The notes under the pieces are model-generated. The model was not told the DNA's origin and ran no database searches. It worked only from the letters and a program-made list of their open reading frames with translations. DNA of 9,871 bases from Pseudoxanthomonas sp. (GTDB taxonomy: Bacteria; Pseudomonadota; Gammaproteobacteria; Xanthomonadales; Xanthomonadaceae), in the NCBI GenBank assembly GCA_026785795.1, contig JAJAZJ010000025.1, forward strand, positions 1 through 9,871, read 5' to 3'. Numbering within the stretch: the first letter of the stretch is position 1; each line of letters begins with the position of its first letter. Both the position numbers and the translations under genes were made by a program. Of the stretch, positions 1 through 7,037 are shown piece by piece.

Positions 1-110
1 GACTTGGAGATTTGGCACCAGTCCCGCAGATATCGGGAAGCTTTCCAATCTTCGTCGCTGTTATCGACGATGAATAGTTCGCTGCCGGTCATGCTGGTCT
101 TCTTTGGCAT
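1..110 (-). CDS. N-terminus of a probable helicase with PLD-like N-terminal domain (partial, runs off the left edge)
   Basis: Seen: reading leftwards from an ATG at 110-108, 36 codons stay open to the window edge. The peptide begins MPKKTSMTGSELFIVDN and continues SDEDWKASRYLRDWCQISK. An AGGA motif lies five bases before the ATG, a good Shine-Dalgarno. A second in-frame ATG at codon 7 is possible but lacks that spacing. Family knowledge: the pattern ELFIVDNSDEDWK...YLxxWC is, from memory, the opening of large superfamily-2 helicases with a phospholipase-D-like domain at the N-terminus, often found in accessory or defence-type loci. Context: it is read in the same direction as groES-groEL but lies beyond the groEL terminator, so it is probably its own transcription unit. 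The helicase motifs lie outside the window, so the product name is inference. The existence of a coding start here is considerably more certain. Confidence 0.6.
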   Translation of the reverse strand, partial: MPKKTSMTGSELFIVDNSDEDWKASRYLRDWCQISK

Positions 111-191
111 AACAATCCTATTTCCTGATTTCGTGCAATCACAGCCTTTGGTGATGGTAGCGCCTCTTGCTCGTATCGTGCATTCCACCAC

Positions 192-218
192 AAAAAAGCC
201 CCGCCGAAGCGGGGCTTT
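192..218 (-). terminator. Intrinsic terminator of the groES-groEL operon
   Basis: On the minus strand a 10-bp perfect stem, AAAGCCCCGC paired with GCGGGGCTTT, closes on a C(UUCG)G tetraloop and runs into six Ts. It starts 28 nt after the groEL stop codon. The UUCG loop is one of the most stable in bacterial terminators. On the plus strand the stem is preceded by As but followed by only three Ts, so it is mainly a leftward terminator. It separates groEL from the partial gene at the window edge. Confidence 0.93.
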
Positions 219-245
219 CTATATTGCGCGAAGCGTGGTGCGGGA

Positions 246-2007
<1,762 letters not shown>

Positions 2008-2016
2008 TCAGAGGCT

Positions 2017-2307
2017 TCAGCCGAGGATCGCGAAAATGTCGTCTTCCTTCACCACCAGGTAATCGGTGCCGTCCAGCTTCACTTCGGTGCCGCTGTACTT
2101 GCCGAACAGGACCTGGTCGCCAACCTTTACCTTGGGCGCACGGACGGTGCCGTTATCCAGGGCCTTGCCGTCGCCGACGGCGATCACGTTGCCCTTGATG
2201 GGCTTTTCCGTGGCGGAGTCCGGAATGACGATGCCGCCGGCGGACAACTTCTCTTCTTCTACGCGCTTGATGACGACGCGGTCGTACAACGGCTTGATAT
2301 TGCTCAT
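2017..2307 (-). CDS. groES: Co-chaperonin GroES (Hsp10), complete
   Basis: A 96-residue protein of the usual GroES length. It forms the heptameric lid that caps GroEL and releases folded substrate. Seen: N-terminus [15 protein letters not shown]. The mobile loop, around residues 17-34, includes [13 protein letters not shown] with the hydrophobic GIVI tripeptide region that contacts GroEL. The middle has [14 protein letters not shown] and the C-terminus is [14 protein letters not shown]. The frame stays open upstream to 2448, but homology and an AGGA about five bases before the ATG fix the start at 2307. An upstream start would add residues unknown in the family and would lie upstream of the promoter and CIRCE. 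Context: first gene of the operon, divergent from dsbD. Regulation: HrcA/CIRCE operator 47 nt upstream of the start codon. Confidence 0.98.
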   Translation of the reverse strand: MSNIKPLYDRVVIKRVEEEKLSAGGIVIPDSATEKPIKGNVIAVGDGKALDNGTVRAPKVKVGDQVLFGKYSGTEVKLDGTDYLVVKEDDIFAILG

Positions 2308-2350
2308 TTCAATCCTTTTAAGTGATTGATTGCACTGGGAAAGGGCGGCA

Positions 2351-2380
2351 ATGTTAGCACTCGTTGGTAGAGAGTGCCAG
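2351..2380 (-). promoter_or_regulatory. Candidate sigma-70-type promoter of groESL with extended -10
   Basis: On the minus strand CTGGCA (2380-2375, 4 of 6 to the -35 consensus) is followed after 18 bases by TAACAT (2356-2351, 4 of 6 to the -10 consensus). TGC directly precedes the latter, giving an extended -10. Transcription would start around 2344, leaving a leader of about 37 nt. Both boxes overlap the CIRCE palindrome, which suits repression by blocking polymerase. I found no convincing sigma-32 promoter, though one cannot be excluded by eye. Confidence 0.5.
2354..2380 (-). promoter_or_regulatory. CIRCE element, HrcA operator of groESL
   Basis: The plus strand reads TTAGCACTC (2354-2362), nine spacer bases, then GAGTGCCAG (2372-2380). 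The family consensus is TTAGCACTC-N9-GAGTGCTAA. The left arm is perfect and the right arm matches 7 of 9. HrcA bound here represses chaperonin genes until GroEL is titrated by unfolded protein. Position 47 nt upstream of the groES start fits. The two deviating bases fall in the half that doubles as the candidate -35 box. Confidence 0.93.
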
Positions 2381-2392
2381 CAGCGCAGACAT

Positions 2393-2413
2393 AAAAACCC
2401 GGCCAAGCCGGGG
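2393..2413 (-). terminator. Intrinsic terminator on the minus strand with no obvious gene
   Basis: Read leftwards, CCCGGC (2412-2407), a TTG loop and GCCGGG (2403-2398) run into five Ts (2397-2393). This is a standard short rho-independent terminator. It lies just upstream of the groES promoter. Upstream on this strand there is only the divergent dsbD promoter region, and I see no protein gene there. It may insulate groESL from antisense readthrough of dsbD, or end a short untranslated RNA starting within about 2420-2581. Confidence 0.7.
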
Positions 2414-2442
2414 TGCTCAATAGATGGGCGCTGGCTGGCGGG

Positions 2443-2470
2443 TTTCAAGGGGGCTTGGGCGAGGTATATC
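2443..2470 (+). promoter_or_regulatory. Weak candidate promoter for dsbD
   Basis: TTTCAA (2443-2448) and TATATC (2465-2470) are separated by 16 bases, matching 3 of 6 and 4 of 6 consensus positions. TATATC is the only AT-rich hexamer in an otherwise very GC-rich 170-nt stretch before dsbD. If real, the leader would be about 105 nt. No cutA gene, a common dsbD neighbour, is recognisable here. Confidence 0.3.
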
Positions 2471-2581
2471 GAACCTGCGGACCACGACCCCGGATGCGCC
2501 AGCGGTTACCCTTGTCGGCCGTCGCCGGCATCGCTGGTCGAAGCCGACGCCCCACGCCCCCCTGAACACCCGACCCCACCG

Positions 2582-4879
2582 ATGAGCCTATTGCAACGCC
2601 TGCTGGCCCTGCTGGCCCTGCTCTGCGCCGCCGCGCCGGCCTGGGCGGTAAGCGAGGAAGACCTGCTGCCGGTGGACGAAGCCTTCGTGCTGAGCGCCAG
2701 CGCGCCCAGCCGTGACCGCATCGAGCTGCAGTGGAAGATCCACGACCGCTATTACCTGTACCGGCACCGCACCGACGTGCAGGCCACCGCCGGCTTCCAG
2801 GGCGGCAGCCTGCAGATGCCGCCGGGCAAGCCCTACACCGACGAATTCTTCGGCGAGGTTGAAACCTATCGCGACAGCCTGACGGCGGTGTACGCCGGCG
2901 CTGCGGCACCCGGCGCGGACAGCGTGACCCTGACGGTCAAATACCAGGGCTGCGCCGACGCAGGCATCTGCTACCCGCCGCAGACCCGCACCCTGACCGT
3001 GCCCCTGCCCGCAGGAATTTCCAGCGCCGCGGGCGGCCGATTGCCGCTGTTCGGTGCTGCGGCCAGGACCGGGGCCGGCGCGGTCGATGCACTGCCCTTG
3101 CCGCCGGAACAGGCGTTCGGCTTCGAGGCCATCGCCTATGACGGCAACCAGCTGCTGCTGCGCTTCACCCCGGCGCCGGGCTACTACGTGTATCGCGACC
3201 GCACCACGATGCGGCTGGAGGGCGCGGACGGCATCCGCCTGGGACAGCCGCGCTGGCCCCAGGGCAGCGCGCACCGCGATGAACACTTCGGCGAGGTGGT
3301 GGTGTACTTCGACCAGGTCGAGGTGCCGGTCCCGCTGCAGCGCAGCCACGGCGATCCGGCCCAGGGCACGCTGAAGATCACCTTCCAGGGCTGCCAGAAG
3401 GACGGCATCTGCTACCCGCCGATGACCCGCCAGGTGGCGCTTTCGATTCCCGCAGGCAAGCCCAGCGCGACCCAGGGGCCTGAACCTGCAGATGCGCCGC
3501 TGATCGCCGCCCTGCCGGGCGCCACGGGGGCGGCGGCCCTGCCGTTTGCCGAAGCGCCGCTCGACGCAGACTCCGGTGCGGCGCAGGGCGTCGCCCGCAC
3601 CACGCCGCCGGCCGAGGTCCTGGCCCGGGCCGCTGCCGGCAACGACTCCGCCCCGCCACGGGCAGATATGCAAGCGCTGCTGTTGGCCCTGCTGCTGGCC
3701 TTTGCCGGCGGCCTGGTGCTGAACCTGATGCCGTGCGTATTGCCGGTGCTGTCGCTGAAGGCGCTTTCCCTGGCCGACAGCGGGCGCAGCGGGGGCCACG
3801 CGCGACGCAGCGCCCTCTGGTACACCGCCGGGGTGCTGCTGAGTTTCGTGGCCATCGGCGCCATCGCGCTGGGCCTGCGCGCGGCGGGCCTGGCCATGGG
3901 CTGGGGCTTCCAGCTGCAGCAGCCGCTGGTGATCGCGGCCCTGGTCTACGTGATGTTTGCCGTGGGCCTCAGCCTGTCCGGCGTGTTCACCCTGGGCCAC
4001 CGGTTTGCCGGTGCCGGACACGCGCTGACCGGCCGCACCGGACCGGCGGGAGATTTCTTCACCGGGGTGCTGGCGGTGGTGATCGCCAGCCCCTGCACCG
4101 CACCGTTCATGGGCGCCGCGCTGGCCTTCGCCTTCACTACCTCGACGCCGGTGGCGATGCTGGTGTTCGTCTTCCTCGGGCTGGGCCTGGCGCTGCCGTT
4201 CCTGCTGATCGGTTTCGTGCCGGCGCTGGCCAACCGTCTGCCAAGGCCGGGCGCGTGGATGGAAACGCTGAAGCAGTTCCTCGCCTTCCCCATGTACCTG
4301 ACTGCCGCCTGGCTGCTGTGGGTGCTGGGCAAGCAGCGCGGCGTGGATGCCATCGGCCTGGTGATCGTGGGCCTGGTGCTGCTGGCGCTGGGGCTGTGGT
4401 GGTACCAGCGCCTGCGCCTGCAGGTGGCGCCGGTGGGCCGCACGCTGGCGGTGCTGGTGCTGCTGGCGGCGCTGCTGCCGCTGGCGCTGGTGCAGCGCCT
4501 GCCCGCCGATGCGCCTGCCGCAAGCGTGGCCGAAGGGATTGAGCCGTACTCGGCCGCGCGCCTGGCCGCGCTGCGGGCCGCGGGCCGCGTGGTGTTCGTG
4601 GACATGACCGCCGACTGGTGCGTGACCTGCAAGGCCACCGAGAAAGCGGTGCTGAGCCGTGAACCCTTCCGCCAGGCCATGGCGCAGGCCGATGCGGTGT
4701 TCATGCGGGGCGACTGGACCAACGTGGACCCGGCCATCAGCGCCTTCCTCGATGAGCACAATGCGGTAGGCGTACCGCTGTACGTGGTGTTCCCGGCCGA
4801 TGGCGGCGGGGGTGAGGTGCTGCCGACGGTGCTGACCCAGGCGATCGTGGCCGACGCACTGGACCGGGCCCGGCGGTGA
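2582..4879 (+). CDS. dsbD: Thiol:disulfide interchange protein DsbD with duplicated N-terminal alpha domain
   Basis: A 765-residue inner-membrane protein, well above the roughly 570 of E. coli DsbD. It passes electrons from cytoplasmic thioredoxin to periplasmic thiol proteins. Seen in order: signal peptide 1-22 (cleavage after AWA); a first alpha domain about 25-143 with CADAGIC (Cys124, Cys130); a second about 172-290 with CQKDGIC (Cys271, Cys277); a variable Ala/Pro linker to about 362; a transmembrane domain about 363-640 with LMPCVLP (Cys385) and SPCTAP (Cys505); and a thioredoxin-like gamma domain with WCVTC (Cys680, Cys683). All catalytic cysteine pairs are intact in both alpha copies. 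The ATG at 2582 directly precedes the signal peptide. No clear Shine-Dalgarno is present, and the upstream open frame looks non-coding. Its stop overlaps the next gene's GTG (GTGA), implying translational coupling. Identity is firm; the domain duplication is the reason for the extra length. Confidence 0.96.
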   Translation: MSLLQRLLALLALLCAAAPAWAVSEEDLLPVDEAFVLSASAPSRDRIELQWKIHDRYYLYRHRTDVQATAGFQGGSLQMPPGKPYTDEFFGEVETYRDSLTAVYAGAAAPGADSVTLTVKYQGCADAGICYPPQTRTLTVPLPAGISSAAGGRLPLFGAAARTGAGAVDALPLPPEQAFGFEAIAYDGNQLLLRFTPAPGYYVYRDRTTMRLEGADGIRLGQPRWPQGSAHRDEHFGEVVVYFDQVEVPVPLQRSHGDPAQGTLKITFQGCQKDGICYPPMTRQVALSIPAGKPSATQGPEPADAPLIAALPGATGAAALPFAEAPLDADSGAAQGVARTTPPAEVLARAAAGNDSAPPRADMQALLLALLLAFAGGLVLNLMPCVLPVLSLKALSLADSGRSGGHARRSALWYTAGVLLSFVAIGAIALGLRAAGLAMGWGFQLQQPLVIAALVYVMFAVGLSLSGVFTLGHRFAGAGHALTGRTGPAGDFFTGVLAVVIASPCTAPFMGAALAFAFTTSTPVAMLVFVFLGLGLALPFLLIGFVPALANRLPRPGAWMETLKQFLAFPMYLTAAWLLWVLGKQRGVDAIGLVIVGLVLLALGLWWYQRLRLQVAPVGRTLAVLVLLAALLPLALVQRLPADAPAASVAEGIEPYSAARLAALRAAGRVVFVDMTADWCVTCKATEKAVLSREPFRQAMAQADAVFMRGDWTNVDPAISAFLDEHNAVGVPLYVVFPADGGGGEVLPTVLTQAIVADALDRARR

Positions 4880-5478
4880 AAGTCACCACCCCGCGCATCC
4901 TGATCGCAGCCGTTGCCGCAGGCGCCTTGGGCCTGCGGGCCAGCCTGTGGCTGGGCGGCAGCCCGCTGCTGCGCACGGAGGCAGGACAGCGTGGCCTGCA
5001 GGCCGCACTGGATGCCACCGCCCCGCAGCCCCCTGCCGGGGTGACCCCGGCTCGTCCGGGGGACGCCATGCCCAGGATCAGCCTGCCGGACCTGGACGGG
5101 CAGATGCAGACCCTGCCCGACGCCTTTCCCGGCCGGCCGCTGCTGATCAACGTGTGGGCCAGCTGGTGCGGGCCATGCATTGAAGAAATGCCGGAACTGG
5201 AGCGCTTTGCGCAAAGCCAGGGTGCGGACGGCGTGCAGGTGATCGGCCTGGCCCTGGATACCCCGGCTGCCATCAACGAGTTCCTGGGCCGGGTGCCGGT
5301 CAGCTACCCGATCCTCGTGGACACGCCCGGGCCGGCCGACGCCAGCGTCTGGCTGGGCAACCGCAAGGGGGTGTTGCCCTATTCGGTGCTGGTCGCTGCG
5401 GATGGCCGCATCGTGAAGCAGAAGATTGGCCCCTTCACCCATGGCGAAATCAGCGCTTGGGCCAATCCAGGCCCTTAG
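4876..5478 (+). CDS. TlpA-like membrane-anchored periplasmic thioredoxin
   Basis: A 200-residue thioredoxin-fold protein. Seen: residues 7-27 are an uncleaved-looking hydrophobic anchor, a linker follows to about 60, then a TlpA/ResA-type domain. INVWASWCGPC holds the active site Cys98-Gly-Pro-Cys101, and the cis-proline is Pro168 in VLPYS. It starts at a GTG overlapping the dsbD stop by 4 nt, so translation is probably coupled. Role: DsbD-type conduits keep such proteins reduced, and they in turn reduce other periplasmic thiols, for example apocytochrome c (CcmG/ResA type) or stress-damaged proteins. The WCGPC site and the dsbD partnership support reductant function. The specific target cannot be told, and no ccm genes lie nearby. 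I leave the symbol blank because TlpA, ResA and DsbE names are not separable here. Confidence 0.88.
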   Translation: MKVTTPRILIAAVAAGALGLRASLWLGGSPLLRTEAGQRGLQAALDATAPQPPAGVTPARPGDAMPRISLPDLDGQMQTLPDAFPGRPLLINVWASWCGPCIEEMPELERFAQSQGADGVQVIGLALDTPAAINEFLGRVPVSYPILVDTPGPADASVWLGNRKGVLPYSVLVAADGRIVKQKIGPFTHGEISAWANPGP

Positions 5479-5533
5479 CTGGCGCTTGAGCCCCGACTGC
5501 GGCACGGCGCGCCCGGAATTCAAACAAACGCTT

Positions 5534-5549
5534 AAGTTACCGGTAACTT
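5534..5549 (+). promoter_or_regulatory. Perfect 16-bp palindrome upstream of aroQ, candidate repressor operator
   Basis: AAGTTACCGGTAACTT is a perfect inverted repeat with no spacer, in the 132-nt gap between the tlpA-like gene and aroQ. It lies 61 nt before the aroQ start. It is AT-rich at the ends in a GC-rich region and lacks a T-run, so it is not a terminator. The centre CCGG flanked by GTTA/TAAC resembles operators of LacI-family regulators such as GntR (core GTTACCGGTAAC). The regulator is not encoded in the window. The palindrome is seen; the operator role is inferred. Confidence 0.5.
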
Positions 5550-5610
5550 CTGCGAACTGGACAGCATCGGCGGCTTCACTCAGACTGCGCCCCTTCCGCT
5601 GGAGCGCCGA

Positions 5611-6051
5611 ATGGCTAAGCTGCTGGTCCTGCATGGCCCGAACCTCAATCTGCTGGGCACGCGCGAGCCCGGCGTCTATGGCCACACCACCCTGGCCGAG
5701 ATCGATGCTGCGCTCGTGGCCCAGGCCAGCGCCGCCGGACACCAGGTCCAGAGCCTGCAGTCCAACGCCGAGCACGAACTGGTCAACCGCGTCCAGACCG
5801 CGGCCAGTGACCAGACCGCCCTCATTCTGCTCAACCCGGCCGCCTTCACCCACACCTCGGTGGCCCTGCGCGATGCGCTGGCGGCGGTGGCGATCCCGTT
5901 CTACGAAATCCACCTGTCCAACCCGCACGCGCGCGAGCCGTTCCGCCAGCACAGCTATGTCAGCGACCTGGCCCTCGGCGTGGTCTGCGGCTTTGGCGCA
6001 GACAGCTACCGCTACGCGATGGACGCCGCGCTGAAGCGACTGTCCCCCTGA
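5611..6051 (+). CDS. aroQ: 3-dehydroquinate dehydratase, type II
   Basis: A 146-residue type II dehydroquinase, the normal length. It is a cytoplasmic dodecamer that removes water from 3-dehydroquinate to give 3-dehydroshikimate, step three of the shikimate pathway. Seen: [17 protein letters not shown] at the N-terminus with Arg18 and the catalytic Tyr23 on the mobile lid; [16 protein letters not shown] with Asn75 and His81; [21 protein letters not shown] with the catalytic His101 and Arg112. All expected active-site residues are present. The start ATG at 5611 has GGAG six bases upstream. Context: aroQ directly before accB-accC is a common arrangement in gammaproteobacteria, and the 54-nt gap suggests co-transcription. 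A palindromic candidate operator lies upstream. Confidence 0.98.
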   Translation: MAKLLVLHGPNLNLLGTREPGVYGHTTLAEIDAALVAQASAAGHQVQSLQSNAEHELVNRVQTAASDQTALILLNPAAFTHTSVALRDALAAVAIPFYEIHLSNPHAREPFRQHSYVSDLALGVVCGFGADSYRYAMDAALKRLSP

Positions 6052-6105
6052 TTTCCATACCCCTGCCGCGCCGCCGCGCGCGCACTTACTCCCACAGAGG
6101 CCACC

Positions 6106-6588
6106 ATGGACCTGCGCAAGATCAAGAAGCTCATCGACCTGCTGGAAGAATCCAACCTTGCTGAAATAGAGATCAAGGAAGGCGAGGAATCCGTGCGCCT
6201 GGCGCGCATGCCCAAGGCCAACTATGCCGCCGCCGCGCCTGCCTACGCACCCGCACCTGCCGACGCGCGCCCCGCTGCGCCTATGCCGATGCCGTCGCCT
6301 AGCGCATCAGCCACCGGCGGCAGCGCCAAGCCGGCCGCGAACGCCCATCCGGAAGGCCACGTGCTGCGCGCCCCCATGGTCGGCACTTTCTACACCTCGC
6401 CCAGCCCGGACAAGCCGGCGTTCGTCAGCCTCGGCCAAGCGGTCAAGGCCGGCGAGACCCTGGCGATCATCGAGGCCATGAAGATGTTCAACCCCATCGA
6501 AGCCGACGTCTCCGGCACCGTGCTGGCGGTGCTGACCGAAAGCGGTTTGCCGGTCGAGTTCGACCAGCCGCTGTTCGTGATTGGGTGA
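6106..6588 (+). CDS. accB: Biotin carboxyl carrier protein of acetyl-CoA carboxylase
   Basis: A 160-residue carrier protein. It holds biotin and shuttles the carboxyl group from AccC to the carboxyltransferase AccAD, the first committed step of fatty-acid synthesis. Seen: an N-terminal segment [22 protein letters not shown] typical of BCCP; an Ala/Pro-rich flexible linker at about 40-80; a biotinyl domain from about 84 to the end with the protruding thumb [10 protein letters not shown] (97-106); and the biotinylation motif EAMKM with Lys126. A GAGG lies six bases before the ATG. Context: 54 nt after aroQ. accC, its partner, is normally next but is displaced 442 nt downstream by a small gene with flanking inverted repeats. 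The protein itself shows no defect. Confidence 0.98.
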   Translation: MDLRKIKKLIDLLEESNLAEIEIKEGEESVRLARMPKANYAAAAPAYAPAPADARPAAPMPMPSPSASATGGSAKPAANAHPEGHVLRAPMVGTFYTSPSPDKPAFVSLGQAVKAGETLAIIEAMKMFNPIEADVSGTVLAVLTESGLPVEFDQPLFVIG

Positions 6589-6591
6589 TTT

Positions 6592-6621
6592 GGGGGGGAA
6601 TAGGGAATGGGGAATGGGGAA
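6592..6621 (+). repeat. Left arm of inverted repeat around the IVP-family gene; also a G-quadruplex motif
   Basis: The stretch begins with seven Gs, followed by AATA-GGG-AAT-GGGG-AAT-GGGG, with loops of 4, 3 and 3. This fits a strong G-quadruplex pattern on the coding strand. It starts three bases after the accB stop codon. Positions 6595-6621 match the reverse complement of 6997-7024 at 25 of 27 positions with one single-base bulge. The arm contains the start codon of the four-helix-bundle gene (ATG at 6607) and encodes its first five residues, MGNGE. Confidence 0.88.
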
Positions 6622-6987
6622 ACGTCTAAGCGGCCGCATGAACGGCTGGATGTTTGGCGGGACTCCATGAAGGTTGTGGAAATGATCTATACATTCTCCA
6701 GCGTATTCCCCGACTCAGAGCGATTCGGGCTTACTTCTCAGATACGGCGTGCGGCGATCAGCATTCCCTCCAACATCGCGGAAGGTGCGGCTCGCAGGTC
6801 ACGGCCGGAATACTCGCGTTTCCTCTCCATTGCACGCGGATCTCTTTCGGAACTGGCTACACAAACCCAGATCGCCCATCGCCTCTCGTATGCCGCCACT
6901 TCACGCGAGCTCGATGAACGCATTGATATGGTCTTCGCAAAGCTGACGGCACTTATGAATGCACTGAACAAACGTGGAGATGCATGA
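6607..6987 (+). CDS. Four-helix-bundle protein of the 23S rRNA intervening-sequence (IVP) family
   Basis: A 126-residue protein, the family's usual length. Seen: the diagnostic segments [18 protein letters not shown] (helix 1), [32 protein letters not shown] (helix 2 and its turn), [19 protein letters not shown] (helix 3), and a final helix to about 122. No catalytic motif, signal or membrane segment is visible. Family members (Pfam 23S_rRNA_IVP, TIGR02436) form small oligomeric helical bundles related to the Avd accessory protein of diversity-generating retroelements. Their function is unknown, and Avd binds nucleic acid. The start is inside the flanking repeat: a TAG at 6601-6603 closes the frame upstream, and the next in-frame ATG (6667) would remove the conserved HERLDVW. 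A G-rich run precedes the ATG. Codon use is more AT-rich at third positions than in its neighbours, suggesting separate ancestry. Its stop (TGATG) overlaps a possible mini-ORF leading to accC. Confidence 0.92.
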   Translation: MGNGETSKRPHERLDVWRDSMKVVEMIYTFSSVFPDSERFGLTSQIRRAAISIPSNIAEGAARRSRPEYSRFLSIARGSLSELATQTQIAHRLSYAATSRELDERIDMVFAKLTALMNALNKRGDA

Positions 6988-7037
6988 TGTCTGCTCTTCC
7001 CCTATTCCCCATTCTCGATTCCCCATTCCCATGCTAG
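6987..7037 (+). other. Possible 16-codon coupling mini-ORF between the IVP-family gene and accC
   Basis: ATG at 6987 overlaps the preceding gene's TGA by one base (TGATG) and has GGAG (6976-6979) seven bases upstream. The frame reads [16 protein letters not shown] and ends at TAG 7035-7037, which overlaps the accC start region (ATG at 7031-7033). Since accC has no Shine-Dalgarno of its own, ribosomes ending here could restart at accC. The arrangement is seen; expression and coupling are inferred. The peptide is encoded by the repeat arm and need have no function. Confidence 0.3.
6997..7030 (+). repeat. Right arm of inverted repeat around the IVP-family gene
   Basis: A C-rich tract of CCCCTATTCCCC, ATTCTCGATT and CCCCATTCCC. 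Positions 6997-7024 are the reverse complement of 6595-6621 apart from two substitutions and one extra base. The remaining six bases, ATTCCC, bring it flush with the accC start codon at 7031. It occupies the place where the accC Shine-Dalgarno should be. In RNA, pairing with the left arm would loop out the four-helix-bundle gene (about 375 nt). Confidence 0.88.

Larger units (their letters stand above)
6592..7030 (+). mobile_element. Candidate repeat-bounded cassette carrying an IVP-type four-helix-bundle gene, inserted between accB and accC
   Basis: Seen: one small gene enclosed by near-perfect inverted arms, sitting exactly in the accB-accC junction. The first accC codon follows immediately at 7031 and the accB stop lies three bases before the left arm. 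The gene's third-codon-position GC is about 58% by hand count, visibly lower than in accB or accC. Family knowledge: genes of this family occur inside hairpin insertions in 23S rRNA of some bacteria. Inference: this is the protein-coding analogue, an insertion flanked by complementary arms within an operon. I see no clear target-site duplication and no transposase or other nuclease, so mobility is a hypothesis. The alternative is a resident gene around which dispersed repeats accumulated. Confidence 0.4.

Noticed and set aside
2465..2480. T-arm-like GGTTCGATATACC on the minus strand (tRNA or tmRNA fragment)
   Set aside because: The flanking bases do not form a T-stem or acceptor stem, and no other tRNA arms are found.
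2330..2581. 84-codon N-terminal extension of dsbD or a separate upstream gene such as cutA
   Set aside because: The extension crosses the groESL promoter, CIRCE and a terminator stem and shows no recognisable protein. The signal peptide begins at 2582.
2588..4759. Minus-strand open frame of over 700 codons opposite dsbD, and another at 3946-5952
   Set aside because: Both are shadows in very GC-rich DNA. The composition is dominated by Arg, Gln, His, Gly and Ala, while the dsbD motifs on the plus strand are unambiguous.
6592..7030. CRISPR array or diversity-generating retroelement around the four-helix-bundle gene
   Set aside because: The repeats are two inverted arms, not regularly spaced direct repeats. 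No reverse transcriptase, template or variable repeat is present, so similarity to Avd is at family-fold level only.
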